Below are positions 1-8,513 of a stretch of 64,000 nt of DNA, piece after piece. The first letter of the stretch is position 1; every line of letters begins with the position of its first letter. Made by a program: the position numbers and the translations under genes. The stretch comes from Nonomuraea sp. NEAU-A123 (GTDB taxonomy: Bacteria > Actinomycetota > Actinomycetes > Streptosporangiales > Streptosporangiaceae), in assembly GCF_018603905.1 (NCBI RefSeq), contig NZ_JAHFZZ010000001.1:434001-498000 (forward strand), written 5' to 3'. Below the pieces are notes generated by a model. It had not been told where the DNA came from and made no database searches. It saw only the letters and a list, made by a program, of their open reading frames with translations.

Positions 1-300
1 ATCCTGCAGATCGGCGACATCACCATCGACGTGGCCGGCCACTCGGTCAAGCGTGGTGAGGAGACCATCAACCTGACGCCGCTCGAGTTCGACCTGCTCG
101 TCGCCCTGGCCCGCAAGCCGCGCCAGGTCTTCACCCGGGAGGTCCTGCTGGAGCAGGTCTGGGGCTACCGGCACGCGGCCGACACGCGGCTGGTCAACGT
201 GCACGTCCAGCGGCTCCGGGCGAAGATCGAGAAGGACCCGGAGCATCCCGAGATCGTCGTCACGGTCCGCGGCGTGGGTTACAAAGCCGGGCCGGCCTGA
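1..300 (+). CDS. mtrA: MtrA response regulator, C-terminal DNA-binding part (5' truncated by window)
   Basis: The frame is open from base 1, so the receiver domain lies outside the window. What remains is an OmpR/PhoB winged-helix effector domain: LTPLEFDLLVALARKP, then VFTREVLLEQVWG, the recognition-helix region with RLVNVHVQRLRAKIE, and the terminal wing VRGVGYKAG. With the histidine kinase 18 bases downstream and LpqB after it, this is the MtrA regulator of the actinobacterial MtrAB system, which controls cell-wall and division genes. Identity rests mainly on the mtrA-mtrB-lpqB order. Confidence 0.93.
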   Translation: MLQIGDITIDVAGHSVKRGEETINLTPLEFDLLVALARKPRQVFTREVLLEQVWGYRHAADTRLVNVHVQRLRAKIEKDPEHPEIVVTVRGVGYKAGPA

Positions 301-318
301 CCTCCGACCGACCTGGCC

Positions 319-2067
319 ATGCCCTCGACTAGTAGCAGGACCCGACTCCGTCGCCGTACTCTCCGCCAGATTCTCGGCGGGGTCCGGCGGCGGACGCGGC
401 GTGCGGCGGGCCGGGTACGCAGCGTCTGGAGGCGCTCACTCCAGCTCCAGGTGGTCACCAGCACGCTGGTGATCTCCGTGACCGTGGTGGTCGTGCTCGG
501 CGTCTTCCTGTCCGACCAGATCAACAGGTCGGTCATCGAGAGCCGCCAGCAGTCGTCGGCCACCGAGGCGCTCGCCGACCGCGTGCGGATCGCCGACGCC
601 CTCAGCCAGAAGCCCGACGACCAGGTCAAGTCGACCGCCGACACGGGCGGCAACACGCCCGTCGACCCGCTCGACGAGGTGATGGACACGATCACCGGCT
701 CGGGCGAGAACGGCTCCAAGAAGCGCTACGAGGTGCTGGTGCTCAACACCTCCCGCCCCGGCAAGTCGCGCGCCTCGGGCAATGTCGCGCCCGAGGACGT
801 GCCGCAGGCGCTGCAGCAGAAGCTGCGCGGCCAGGAGCAGAAGTACATCTTCGACAAGCCGCTGCGCTTCACCGCGCCCATCACGTTCACCGGTGACAGC
901 CAGGCCACGCCCACGCTGGTCATCGGCGGCGTGGTCGACATCAACGGCGAGAACTACGAGGTCTACCACTTCTTCCCGATCAACGAGGAAGAGCAGATGC
1001 TGTCCAACGTCAGGCTCGCCCTCGCCGTGGTGGGTCTGGGACTCGTGCTGCTGCTCGCCGCCATCGCCTACCTGGTGGCCCGCCAGGTCGTCAGCCCGGT
1101 GCGGCTGGCCCGTCAGGCGGCCGAGCGCCTGGCCGCGGGCAAACTCGACGAGCGGCTCAAGGTACGCGGCGAGGACGACCTGGCCCGCCTGGCCACCTCG
1201 TTCAACGAGATGGCCGTCAACCTGGCGCTGAAGATCCACCAGTTGGAGGAGCTGTCCCAGGTCCAGCGGCAGTTCGTGTCCGACGTCTCCCACGAGCTGC
1301 GCACCCCGCTGACCACCGTGCGGATGGCCGCCGACCTGCTCTACGACGCCCGCGAGGACTTCGACCCGATGGCCTCCCGCTCGGCCGAGCTCATGCAGGC
1401 CCAGCTTGAGCGGTTCGAGTCGATGCTGGCCGACCTGCTGGAGATCAGCCGCTACGACGCCGGCGCCGCCACGCTCGACCTCGACCCCGTCGACGTGCGT
1501 GACGTGGTGCTGCGCGCGATCGGCGACTCCGAGGCGCTGGCCGAGCGCCACTCCACCCGCTTCGAGCTGCGGCTGCCCAACGAGCCGTGCATGGTGGAGA
1601 TCGACAACCGGCGGGTCGAGCGCATCCTGCGCAACCTGCTGTTCAACGCCATCGAGCACGGCGAGGGCAGGGACGTCGTGGTGACGGTGGGCGCCGACCG
1701 GGACGCCGTGGCCGTCGCCGTACGAGATCACGGGATCGGCCTGAAGGCGGGCGAGGACACCATGGTGTTCGACCGGTTCTGGCGCGCCGACCCCTCGCGG
1801 GCGCGGACCATCGGCGGCACCGGGCTGGGCCTGGCCATCTCGCGGGAGGACGCCTCGCTGCACGGCGGCTGGCTGCAGGCGTGGGGACAGCAGGGGGAGG
1901 GCTCGCAGTTCCGGCTGACACTGCCCCGGGTGGCCGGGACCGATCTGAAGGGGTCGCCGCTGTCGCTGGTGCCGCCCGAGATCGAGATGCGGCGCACGTG
2001 GCGCGGGCAGATGACACCGGTGCTGCTGCCCGCGTCGGCGGACGGGGCCGGTTATGACGAGGACTAG
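319..2067 (+). CDS. mtrB: MtrB sensor histidine kinase
   Basis: This 582-residue protein has a basic cytoplasmic N-terminus, a first membrane helix near residues 43-65 and an extracytoplasmic sensor region to about 235. A second helix (VGLGLVLLLAAIAYLVA) leads into a HAMP domain. The dimerisation/phosphoacceptor motif is SHELRTPLTTVRMAAD with the phospho-histidine at residue 325. The ATPase domain has the N box (RILRNLLFNAIEHG), DHGIGL and GGTGLGLAIS. It is the membrane kinase of the MtrAB system. The stop overlaps the lpqB start by 14 bases, implying translational coupling. A few residues at the N-terminus are uncertain because no strong ribosome site precedes the ATG. Confidence 0.95.
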   Translation: MPSTSSRTRLRRRTLRQILGGVRRRTRRAAGRVRSVWRRSLQLQVVTSTLVISVTVVVVLGVFLSDQINRSVIESRQQSSATEALADRVRIADALSQKPDDQVKSTADTGGNTPVDPLDEVMDTITGSGENGSKKRYEVLVLNTSRPGKSRASGNVAPEDVPQALQQKLRGQEQKYIFDKPLRFTAPITFTGDSQATPTLVIGGVVDINGENYEVYHFFPINEEEQMLSNVRLALAVVGLGLVLLLAAIAYLVARQVVSPVRLARQAAERLAAGKLDERLKVRGEDDLARLATSFNEMAVNLALKIHQLEELSQVQRQFVSDVSHELRTPLTTVRMAADLLYDAREDFDPMASRSAELMQAQLERFESMLADLLEISRYDAGAATLDLDPVDVRDVVLRAIGDSEALAERHSTRFELRLPNEPCMVEIDNRRVERILRNLLFNAIEHGEGRDVVVTVGADRDAVAVAVRDHGIGLKAGEDTMVFDRFWRADPSRARTIGGTGLGLAISREDASLHGGWLQAWGQQGEGSQFRLTLPRVAGTDLKGSPLSLVPPEIEMRRTWRGQMTPVLLPASADGAGYDED

Positions 2068-3850
2068 TAAGCCGCTCCGCGCACGGCTCAGGCGGCTCGG
2101 CGCCGTCGGCGTCGTCGTCGCGACTCTCGCCTGGAGCTCGGCCTGCGCGGTGATCCCCGTGGGCGGCCCGTTCCCGGTCGGCGAGGCCAATGACAACGAC
2201 CCGATGAGCAAGCCGTTCCAGCGCATGGTCGCCATCGAGCCGCAGCACGGCTGGACGCCGCAGCAGGTGGTGGAGGGCTTGCAGGCGGCCATGGCCGCTT
2301 ACGCCGACGACCCGGAGATCCTCGGCAAGTACCTGACGGACGAGGCGCGGCAGGCGTGGAAGCCCGGCGGTCCGGTGACGGTGCTCGACAACGGGGCGAA
2401 ATACGATGAATCCGGGAAGACCAGTGACAAGGAGGTCACCGTCGTCCTCTCGGGCACCCAGGTGGCCCGTATCGAGGACGACGACACCTACGTGCCCGTG
2501 TCCGTGGGCGTGGACAGGAAGTTCACCCTGGTCAAGGACAAGACCGGCGAATATCGGGTCAATTCGCTGGTCGGGGGCCTCGTGCTCACTGAGGCGGACG
2601 TCGCCCGCGCGTACCGGCCGACGAACCTCTACTACCTGAACGGCGCGCCCGGCAGCGGCGGGGCCAACGCGGACATGCTGGTCGTCGACCGGGTACGGCT
2701 GCGGCTCAAGCCCACCGAGAGCTTCGCCAAGACCATCATCGAACGCCTGCTCAAGGGCCCGAGCAAAGCGCTGCAGGGCGCCGTGGAGAACGTCTTCCCG
2801 CACGGCACGCGGGTCGAGTCCGTACGCGCGGGCGACGACCGCGTGGTGATCAACCTCAGCGGTCCCATCGACTCGGACAACATCTTCAGCAGGGGACTCC
2901 AGGCCCAGCTCAGATGGAGCCTCACCAGCAACAACGTGGCCAACGGCCGCTCCATCGAGGTGCAGCTCGACGGCGAGCCGTTCTTCTCCTCGGACACGCT
3001 GACCATCGAGCCCAACATGTCCGGCGACTGGCTGGGCGCCGCCTCCAACGTCGTCTACTACACCAACAGCAAAGGCGCCGTCTATTCGGTGGGCCACGAC
3101 GGACCCGGCAGGGTCGTGGCCGGGCCCGCCGGTCAGCCGAACAACCAGTACTCCCACTTCGCCGTGATCGCCGGCGGCTACGCCACCGGCCAGGGCGCCG
3201 ACCTCATCGCGGCCAAGTCGAGCGCGGGCGGCATCTGGGTCACCAGGGCCGCCGCGGACGGCCGCTGGCAGCAGTGGATCCAGGGGGCGAGCGCGGACCT
3301 CACGGCGCCCTCCTGGCACAGGGACGGCACCCTGTGGACGTACGACCGCCGCAGCAAGGCCGTGCTCCGCTGCAACCCGAGCGCGGGGCGCGGGCCCGAG
3401 CGCATCGCCGCGCCGAGCCTCGACGGGTTCGACGTCACGCGGCTGCGGATCGCCAGGGACGGCGTGCGGGTGGCGGTGACGATCGGCAAGCACGAGATCC
3501 GCGTCGGCGCCATCACTGGAGAGGGCGCCTCCACCATGCTCGGAAACTTCCAGACCCTGAGCACGGTGGACGACGAGAACATCATGGACCTGGCCTGGCG
3601 TGACGGCGAGCATCTGGTGGTGCTCTCGCAGAGCAACGCCGGGTCGGTGGTCAAGGAGATCAACGTGGGCGACGGCACGGTCACCAAGCTGCCGTCGGAC
3701 AAGCGGCTGCGCACGCTGGCCGCGCAGGGTGAGCGGATCCTGGCGGGGACCTTGCAGAAGAACGAGATCCTGGAATCCAACCTGGACAAGCAGAGCTGGA
3801 CCGCCAAGATCGCCGCCGACGCCGACACCCCGATCTTCCCCCTGGGCTGA
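2054..3850 (+). CDS. lpqB: LpqB lipoprotein, accessory to MtrAB
   Basis: The 598-residue protein starts with a basic stretch and hydrophobic segment ending in the lipobox WSSAC, with Cys31 as the predicted lipidation site. A GerMN (sporulation/germination) domain lies around residues 220-320, followed by a C-terminal beta-propeller-like LpqB region. In actinobacteria LpqB interacts with the MtrB extracellular domain and modulates MtrA signalling. The start lies inside the mtrB 3' end (14-base overlap). No oddity in length or composition is visible. Confidence 0.93.
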   Translation: MTRTSKPLRARLRRLGAVGVVVATLAWSSACAVIPVGGPFPVGEANDNDPMSKPFQRMVAIEPQHGWTPQQVVEGLQAAMAAYADDPEILGKYLTDEARQAWKPGGPVTVLDNGAKYDESGKTSDKEVTVVLSGTQVARIEDDDTYVPVSVGVDRKFTLVKDKTGEYRVNSLVGGLVLTEADVARAYRPTNLYYLNGAPGSGGANADMLVVDRVRLRLKPTESFAKTIIERLLKGPSKALQGAVENVFPHGTRVESVRAGDDRVVINLSGPIDSDNIFSRGLQAQLRWSLTSNNVANGRSIEVQLDGEPFFSSDTLTIEPNMSGDWLGAASNVVYYTNSKGAVYSVGHDGPGRVVAGPAGQPNNQYSHFAVIAGGYATGQGADLIAAKSSAGGIWVTRAAADGRWQQWIQGASADLTAPSWHRDGTLWTYDRRSKAVLRCNPSAGRGPERIAAPSLDGFDVTRLRIARDGVRVAVTIGKHEIRVGAITGEGASTMLGNFQTLSTVDDENIMDLAWRDGEHLVVLSQSNAGSVVKEINVGDGTVTKLPSDKRLRTLAAQGERILAGTLQKNEILESNLDKQSWTAKIAADADTPIFPLG

Positions 3851-3941
3851 CCGCCCGCGGCCCGTCACACGTGCGGTCCGGTCACGTACGGACCGCCTCA
3901 CCTGCGATCTTGCGTCACTGAAAGTGTCGGGGGCGCCGGGC

Positions 3942-4616
3942 ATGCTGGTCCCCGTGTTCGCCGCTCTCGCCGATCTGATCCTGCCGCAGCACTGCCTGGG
4001 CTGTGCCGCCAGAGGCCCGCGCCTGTGCGAGAGCTGTCTGGCCCCCGTCCCGGCCCGCCGCATGCCGAGACCGGTCCCGGCCGGGCTCCCCGAGTGCTGG
4101 TCGGCCGCCGACTACGCGGGGGCCGTGCGTGAGGCGATCGTCGCCTACAAGGAGCGCGGCCAGACCACGTTGGCCCGTCCGCTGGCGGCGGCCCTGGCCT
4201 TCACCGCCTGCCACGCCCTGGCGTCCCGGCCCGCCGCGCCGGTGGCCGTCGTGCCCATCCCCAGCGCCGCCCGCGCCCGCCGGTCGAGAGGACACGACCC
4301 GGTCGGCAGGCTGGCCGCGCTGGCCGTACGTCAGTTGGCGGCGTTCGGCCGCCGGGCGGAGGTGTGGCCCGTGCTCGGGCAGGCGCGTCAGGTGGGCGAC
4401 CAGGCGGGCCTGAGCGCCACGCAGCGGGCCGCCAACCTCGCCGCCTCCCTGCTGGTCACCTCCGCCGGGAAGGCCCGCCCAGCGGCCTCTGTGCTGCTCG
4501 TGGACGACATCGTCACGACGGGCTCCACCCTGGCCGAAGCGACCCGGACACTCCGGGCGAATGGCGTCGAAGTCCTGCTGGCGGTCACCGTCGCCGCGAC
4601 ACGCCGAAGATCTTGA
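3942..4616 (+). CDS. comF: ComF family phosphoribosyltransferase-like protein
   Basis: The product is about 224 residues. The N-terminus carries a four-cysteine zinc-ribbon (CLGC ... CESC) and the C-terminus the phosphoribosyltransferase PRPP loop VLLVDDIVTTGSTL. ComF proteins are linked to DNA uptake in competent bacteria; in actinobacteria the role is unproven. The frame stays open well upstream into lpqB, but homology begins at MLVPVFAALADLILPQHC, so I take the ATG at 3942; the GTG at 3924 is an alternative. It lies between lpqB and the raiA-type RNA/hpf pair, the conserved neighbourhood of raiA RNAs. Confidence 0.88.
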   Translation: MLVPVFAALADLILPQHCLGCAARGPRLCESCLAPVPARRMPRPVPAGLPECWSAADYAGAVREAIVAYKERGQTTLARPLAAALAFTACHALASRPAAPVAVVPIPSAARARRSRGHDPVGRLAALAVRQLAAFGRRAEVWPVLGQARQVGDQAGLSATQRAANLAASLLVTSAGKARPAASVLLVDDIVTTGSTLAEATRTLRANGVEVLLAVTVAATRRRS

Positions 4617-4826
4617 GATCCATTACGGTCACCCTGGGTAAAGAAAGATCTATCCATCGGCCCTGACTTGGAGGCCACATGTCACTACCCACCGAGCGGC
4701 GGCGGGGCTGCTCAGCACTCCACGGTGGCACGGATTTATGAGCAGCCGTCCGCAGAAAAGGGCATGCGTCACGCCCGTAACACTGGTGAAAAATCACAGA
4801 AAGTGATCGTTTGACCGATCCCTAGG
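4617..4826. other. Intergenic region between comF and the raiA-type RNA
   Basis: No convincing gene. A 20-codon frame (4679-4741, ATG) follows a GGAGG at 4670-4674 with only four bases of spacing; it could be a leader peptide, but nothing else supports it. The stretch is noticeably more AT-rich than the flanking genes, as expected for a promoter region. Confidence 0.4.
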
Positions 4827-4855
4827 CTGACATTCGGTCGCGATCCGGATAGCGT
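4827..4855 (+). promoter_or_regulatory. Housekeeping-type promoter for the raiA-type RNA
   Basis: A CTGACA -35 element (4827-4832), a 17-base spacer and a TAGCGT -10 element (4850-4855) match the actinobacterial principal-sigma pattern. The predicted start is near 4861-4863, the 5' edge of the structured RNA, giving about 385 bases before hpf. Confidence 0.6.
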
Positions 4856-4860
4856 TCTGA

Positions 4861-5042
4861 CATGGCACCCGTTCGGGTCCGTGGTTGCGCAGGGTCGGGG
4901 CTCCCGGCTCTGCTAGCCGATGCCAGCCGCAGGCAAAACGGTCCACGTAAGGCGACTCTTTGTCGACCGATCACGGTGCGGCTTAGGGGTAAGTCCTGCC
5001 TTCCCGGGGGTCCAGATGTCCCCCGCCAGAAGAGAAGGGCAG
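4861..5042 (+). ncRNA. raiA-motif structured noncoding RNA (candidate)
   Basis: The segment lies between comF and the raiA/hpf gene, the location reported for raiA-motif RNAs in Actinomycetota and Bacillota. It folds on inspection: ACCC/GGGT hairpin (4867-4870 with 4875-4878); an 11-bp hairpin with two G-U pairs (4889-4899 with 4903-4913); a 6-bp long-range stem AGCCGC/GCGGCT (4925-4930 with 4978-4983) enclosing a CGAC/GTCG hairpin (4953-4956 with 4962-4965); and a 3' stem CTGCCTTC/GAAGGGCAG (4996-5003 with 5034-5042) enclosing CGGGGG/CCCCCG. A well-placed promoter precedes it. Assignment to the family rests on synteny and structure, not on an alignment; its boundaries are approximate. Confidence 0.72.
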
Positions 5043-5245
5043 TAGTGGCATCAGAGCCGCGAAATCCTCAGCAGGCGAATGTGGGGTCGAAGACCAGGTC
5101 GGCCGGGCGGGTGCCACCCGAGATCCCGGTGACGGAACGTCGGAAGAGGGTAACGGTGACAGCAGAGAGGCAGACGGAAGACCCCGCCCGGCAAGAACGT
5201 CGTCGGGCGCTCTTTCTCAGTCGTTAGACGAAGGGGGGCTGTTGC

Positions 5246-5905
5246 ATGGACATCATCGTCAAGGGCCGGCACACAGGAGTGAGTGATCGGTTCCGAGACC
5301 AGGTGGCGACCAAGCTGGCCAGGATCGAGCGTCTGGACAACAAGCTCATTCGAGTCGATGTGGAGGTGTCGAAGGAGCGCAACCCGCGCATCGCCAACCA
5401 GCGAGAGCGTGTCGAGCTGACCATTCACTCTCGAGGACCCGCCATCCGTGCGGAGGCTTCCGCCGACGATCGATTCGCCGCCCTAGACATGGCGCTGGAC
5501 AAACTGGAAGGTCGCCTCAGGCGGCTCTCCGACCGGCGCAAAGTGCACCACGGCAACCACTGCCCGCCCTCCGTCGCGGAGCTCACCGCGACGCTTCCCG
5601 ATGTCGCCGACCTGGCACCCCGCGAGGTCGAGGCCGAGGTCGTCCCCGAGTTCGAAGAAGATCAGCTACCCGATGACAGGCAGTACGACGACATCGTCCC
5701 GATCGAGATGGAGGGCGACGGGCCGCTCATCGTACGGGAGAAGCACCACAAAGCGGAACCTATGACCATCGACCAGGCTCTCCTTGAGATGGAGCTGGTC
5801 GGCCACGATTTCTACCTGTTCCGTGATAAGGAGAGCGGCCAGCCGTGTGTCGTTTACAACCGGCGCGGCTATAACTACGGCGTACTGCGGCTCGTAGAGC
5901 CGTGA
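5246..5905 (+). CDS. hpf: Ribosome hibernation promoting factor, long form (HPF/RaiA)
   Basis: The 219-residue protein has an N-terminal S30AE/YfiA domain (MDIIVKGRHTGVSDRFRDQV to about residue 100), an acidic linker, and the C-terminal dimerisation domain of long HPFs (from about 165, containing MELVGHDFYLFRD and the ending RRGYNYGVLRLVEP). Long HPF dimerises inactive 70S ribosomes into 100S particles in stationary phase or stress. The ATG follows a strong purine-rich site (GAAGGGGGG). The upstream structured RNA may be cotranscribed with it. Confidence 0.95.
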   Translation: MDIIVKGRHTGVSDRFRDQVATKLARIERLDNKLIRVDVEVSKERNPRIANQRERVELTIHSRGPAIRAEASADDRFAALDMALDKLEGRLRRLSDRRKVHHGNHCPPSVAELTATLPDVADLAPREVEAEVVPEFEEDQLPDDRQYDDIVPIEMEGDGPLIVREKHHKAEPMTIDQALLEMELVGHDFYLFRDKESGQPCVVYNRRGYNYGVLRLVEP

Positions 5906-6001
5906 CAGCGCGCTAAAAGATCTTCTCGACCACCCTAGGACCGCGTTAGACGTGCCATCATTGGCGGTCCAACGGCTCTGGCCCCCCGACGAGGAGGAGA
6001 C

Positions 6002-6079
6002 GTGAGCGAGCTCAGTCAGGTGATGAGCGAGCGAAGCGCGGAGAAGGCAGTCGCGAGGCTGATCGAGGAGGCCTGGTGA
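6002..6079 (+). CDS. Possible 25-codon leader ORF coupled to the response regulator
   Basis: A GTG with a GGAGG site (5993-5997) opens a 25-residue frame rich in Glu, Ser, Arg and Ala that could form an amphipathic helix. Its TGA overlaps the GTG start of the next gene (GTGA), typical of translational coupling. The regulator's own GTG has its purine-rich site inside this frame. It may be a leader peptide or an N-terminal artefact; nothing beyond the signals supports it. Confidence 0.35.
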   Translation: MSELSQVMSERSAEKAVARLIEEAW

Positions 6080-6774
6080 CGGAGTCTGGCGAGGCCCGCG
6101 CGTCAGGAGGCGAGCCGATCCGCGTCCTGATCGTGGACGATCACGAGTTGATCAGGCGGAGCCTGGCTCTGGCGCTGGCCGCCGAGCCGGACATCGAGGT
6201 GGTCGGTGAGGCGAGCGACGGGCACGAGGCGGTCGAAATGGCCGACCGCCTCATGCCCGACGTGGTGCTCATGGACGTACGCATGCCGCGACAGGACGGC
6301 ATCGAGGCGGCGAAGGGCATCAAGGCCTCGGTGCCGAGCACGCGCATCATCATGCTGACGGTCAGCGACGAAGAAGAAGACCTCTTCGAAGCCATCAAGG
6401 CGGGCGCGACCGGCTATCTGCTCAAGGACGTGCAGATCAACGACGTCCCCGCCGCCGTGCGCGGAGTACACGAAGGCCAATCGCTCATCAATCCCGCCAT
6501 GGCCGCCAAACTCATCAACGAGTTCGCGAACATGAGCAAGAAGGAGAGCGAACGCCCACCCCAGCTCCCGGTGCCCCGGCTGACCGAACGCGAGATGGAG
6601 GTGCTGCGCCTGGTGGCCAAGGGGATGAACAACCGCGAGATCGCCAAGCAGCTCTTCATCTCCGAGAACACAGTGAAGAACCACGTCCGCAACATCCTCG
6701 ACAAGCTGCAACTCCACTCACGCATGGAGGCCGTGGTCTACGCGGTGCGCGAACGCATGCTGGAAATCACCTGA
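6076..6774 (+). CDS. NarL/FixJ-type response regulator
   Basis: The 232-residue protein has a receiver domain with acidic pair Asp21-Asp22, phosphoacceptor Asp67 (DVVLMDVRMP) and Lys117 (YLLKD). A C-terminal LuxR/GerE helix-turn-helix follows from about 169 (LTEREMEVLRLVAKGMNN, then ISENTVKNHVRNIL). It is a cytoplasmic transcription factor, but no cognate histidine kinase is adjacent. The GTG start overlaps the end of a 25-codon upstream frame. Orthologues sit close to hpf/secA in many actinomycetes, suggesting a conserved stress or growth-phase role; the target genes cannot be read from sequence. Confidence 0.92.
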   Translation: MTESGEARASGGEPIRVLIVDDHELIRRSLALALAAEPDIEVVGEASDGHEAVEMADRLMPDVVLMDVRMPRQDGIEAAKGIKASVPSTRIIMLTVSDEEEDLFEAIKAGATGYLLKDVQINDVPAAVRGVHEGQSLINPAMAAKLINEFANMSKKESERPPQLPVPRLTEREMEVLRLVAKGMNNREIAKQLFISENTVKNHVRNILDKLQLHSRMEAVVYAVRERMLEIT

Positions 6775-6777
6775 CGT

Positions 6778-6916
6778 CGCCCCCGAGACGGCCGCGACGA
6801 ACGGCGACCGACCCGCCCCCAGACCGGGCGCGACGGATGGCGTTCATCCGCCCCAGACGGGGCGCGACGGATGGTGACCACCCGCCCCCAGACCGGGTGC
6901 GACGGATGGCGATCAT
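6778..6916 (+). repeat. Four tandem ~35-bp repeats 3' of the response regulator gene
   Basis: Units start near 6778, 6813, 6848 and 6882. Each has a CGCCCCC(A/G)AGAC block followed by GGGCGCGACGGATGG and a GCGATCAT-like end; the first is most diverged. CGCCC/GGGCG inside a unit can form a hairpin. A degenerate fifth copy occurs at about 7069-7102. The gap 6775-7137 between the regulator and the minus-strand gene holds nothing else I can support. Confidence 0.8.
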
Positions 6917-7137
6917 CTGACGCGCGCCCCGGGCATCCGACGCGCCGCTCCGGAGTGCGTCTGTGCGGGTCGGCGGGCGCAACCGAGCCGCCCTGGTCGG
7001 CGCGCAGGCCGCTGCCCGGGCTTCGCGTGGCCTGGGGCGCCCGGGGCGGACAGCGATCACCCGGTGCCCATCCCGAACGGGTGCGGAGGATGGCGTTCTG
7101 ACGGCACTCGCCGCCAGGCTGGCGACGAGGGCCATGA

Positions 7138-8319
7138 TCAGGCGGGCGCTTCCAAGTGGGCGATGAGGGCGGGGTCGGCGCGTTCGACTCGTACGGCGTC
7201 GCAGCCCACCCAGTCGGCGGCCGACCACAGGGCGTCGCGTAGGGCGTCGGCCCACTTGGCGCCGGTGAGGCCGGGCTCCAGGCTGAGCTGCCTGGCCACC
7301 AGGGTGGTGCCGTCGCGGGCCGGGTCCACGCGGCCGATCAGCCGGCCGCCGGCCAGCACCGGCATCGTGAAGTAGCCGTGCACCCGCTTGTGCTTGGGCA
7401 CGTAGAGCTCGAGCTGGTAGTTGAAGCCGAAGACCCGCTCGGTCCGGCCGCGATGCCAGATGAGCGAGTCGAACGGCGACACCAGCGTCGTGCGGTGCCG
7501 TCCGCGCGGCGCCGACTCCAGGCCCGCCGGATCGGCCCACGCGTTGGTCTGCCCCCTGGTCGAGGGCCAGCCGGTCACGTGCACGGGCACCAGCCCGGTG
7601 GCCCCGCTGAGCAGCGCTTCGTCGAGGATCGCGGCGAACCTCCCCTTGAGCCGCAGGAAGTCGATCAGGTCACCCCTGGTCGCCACGCCCAGCGAGGCGC
7701 CGGCGATGGCCGCCAGCCGGACGATGCACTCCTCGTCGGAGAGGTCCTCGGCCAGGAGTTCGGCGGGGACCACGCGCTCGGACAGGTCGTAGACCCTGCG
7801 CCAGCCGACGCGGCGGCTGCAGACGATCTCGCCGATGTCGAGCAGCCACTCCAGGCCGATCTTCGAGTCGGACCAGTCCCACCAGGGGCCGCCGTTCTTG
7901 GCGCCGCCGACGTCCGAGGTGGTGAGGGGGCCCGAGTCGCGTACCTGATCCCGCAGCTTGTCGACGTGGTCGGGCACCTCGTGCCAGCGGTAGCGGCGGT
8001 CGCGGTAGGCGCGTCGTCTGAAGGCGTAGAGGGGCCAGTGCTCGATCGGCAGGATGCAGGCGGCGTGGCACCAGTATTCGAAGCTCAGGGCGGGATTGTG
8101 CCAGTAGGCGCGTTCGACCTTGGGCCTGCCCACCGCGCCCAGACGCGCGTAGGCGACGAGCTCGTGGGAGCGGGCCAGGACGGAGATCGTGTCGAGCTGG
8201 ATCGCGCCGAGCCTGCGGAGCATGCCGTGCACCCCGCCCCGGCGCGCGTCCGCGCCGCCGAGCAGGCCCTGGGCCCGCAGGATGATCCGCCGCGCCTCGT
8301 CGGCCGTCAGATCCGTCAT
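7138..8319 (-). CDS. Winged-helix DNA glycosylase family protein (YcaQ/AlkX-like)
   Basis: The 393-residue protein matches the HTH_42/YcaQ family: N-terminal helix-turn-helix, the motif GAIQLDTISVLARSHELV, FEYWCHAACILPIEHW, and a C-terminal beta domain with LVSPFDSLIWHR and GYFTMPVLAGG. The QxD triad (Gln41-Leu42-Asp43) is the type I associate with the YcaQ/AlkX branch, whose E. coli member unhooks interstrand crosslinks; the AlkZ branch has QxQ. Function is inferred from family only. It is transcribed alone, convergent with the response regulator. Confidence 0.85.
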   Translation of the reverse strand: MTDLTADEARRIILRAQGLLGGADARRGGVHGMLRRLGAIQLDTISVLARSHELVAYARLGAVGRPKVERAYWHNPALSFEYWCHAACILPIEHWPLYAFRRRAYRDRRYRWHEVPDHVDKLRDQVRDSGPLTTSDVGGAKNGGPWWDWSDSKIGLEWLLDIGEIVCSRRVGWRRVYDLSERVVPAELLAEDLSDEECIVRLAAIAGASLGVATRGDLIDFLRLKGRFAAILDEALLSGATGLVPVHVTGWPSTRGQTNAWADPAGLESAPRGRHRTTLVSPFDSLIWHRGRTERVFGFNYQLELYVPKHKRVHGYFTMPVLAGGRLIGRVDPARDGTTLVARQLSLEPGLTGAKWADALRDALWSAADWVGCDAVRVERADPALIAHLEAPA

Positions 8320-8513
8320 ATCAGCACATTGGTACGGCTAGGCATGCCGCGAATGCTAGCGGCGGGCACCGACAGAACGGCGACCCGCCGCGAGACGCAC
8401 GCATCAGCGGCGGGGCCGCTCCCGTCTTCGTCCCGGGGTTGCGCGGTGACCCTCCGCGTCTGTCCACGAATACAGCGGTTTGGGGGTGACCTCCCGCAAC
8501 CGTCAGCGGAGGG

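Noticed and set aside
436..2292. Very long minus-strand frame opposite mtrB
   Set aside because: High-GC third positions make long antisense frames common. mtrB has all kinase motifs in the plus frame; the antisense product has none. The same applies to long antisense frames opposite secA, ptsI, gdh and hpf.
4861..5042. c-di-AMP (ydaO) or cobalamin riboswitch
   Set aside because: The conserved cores of these riboswitches are not present; synteny and fold fit a raiA-type RNA better.
4862..5227. 121-codon plus-strand frame starting at the predicted transcript start
   Set aside because: Its first 60 codons coincide with the structured RNA and have no protein-like codon bias. The last part (GTG 5045, about 60 codons, very basic) has a weak ribosome site but no recognisable homology.
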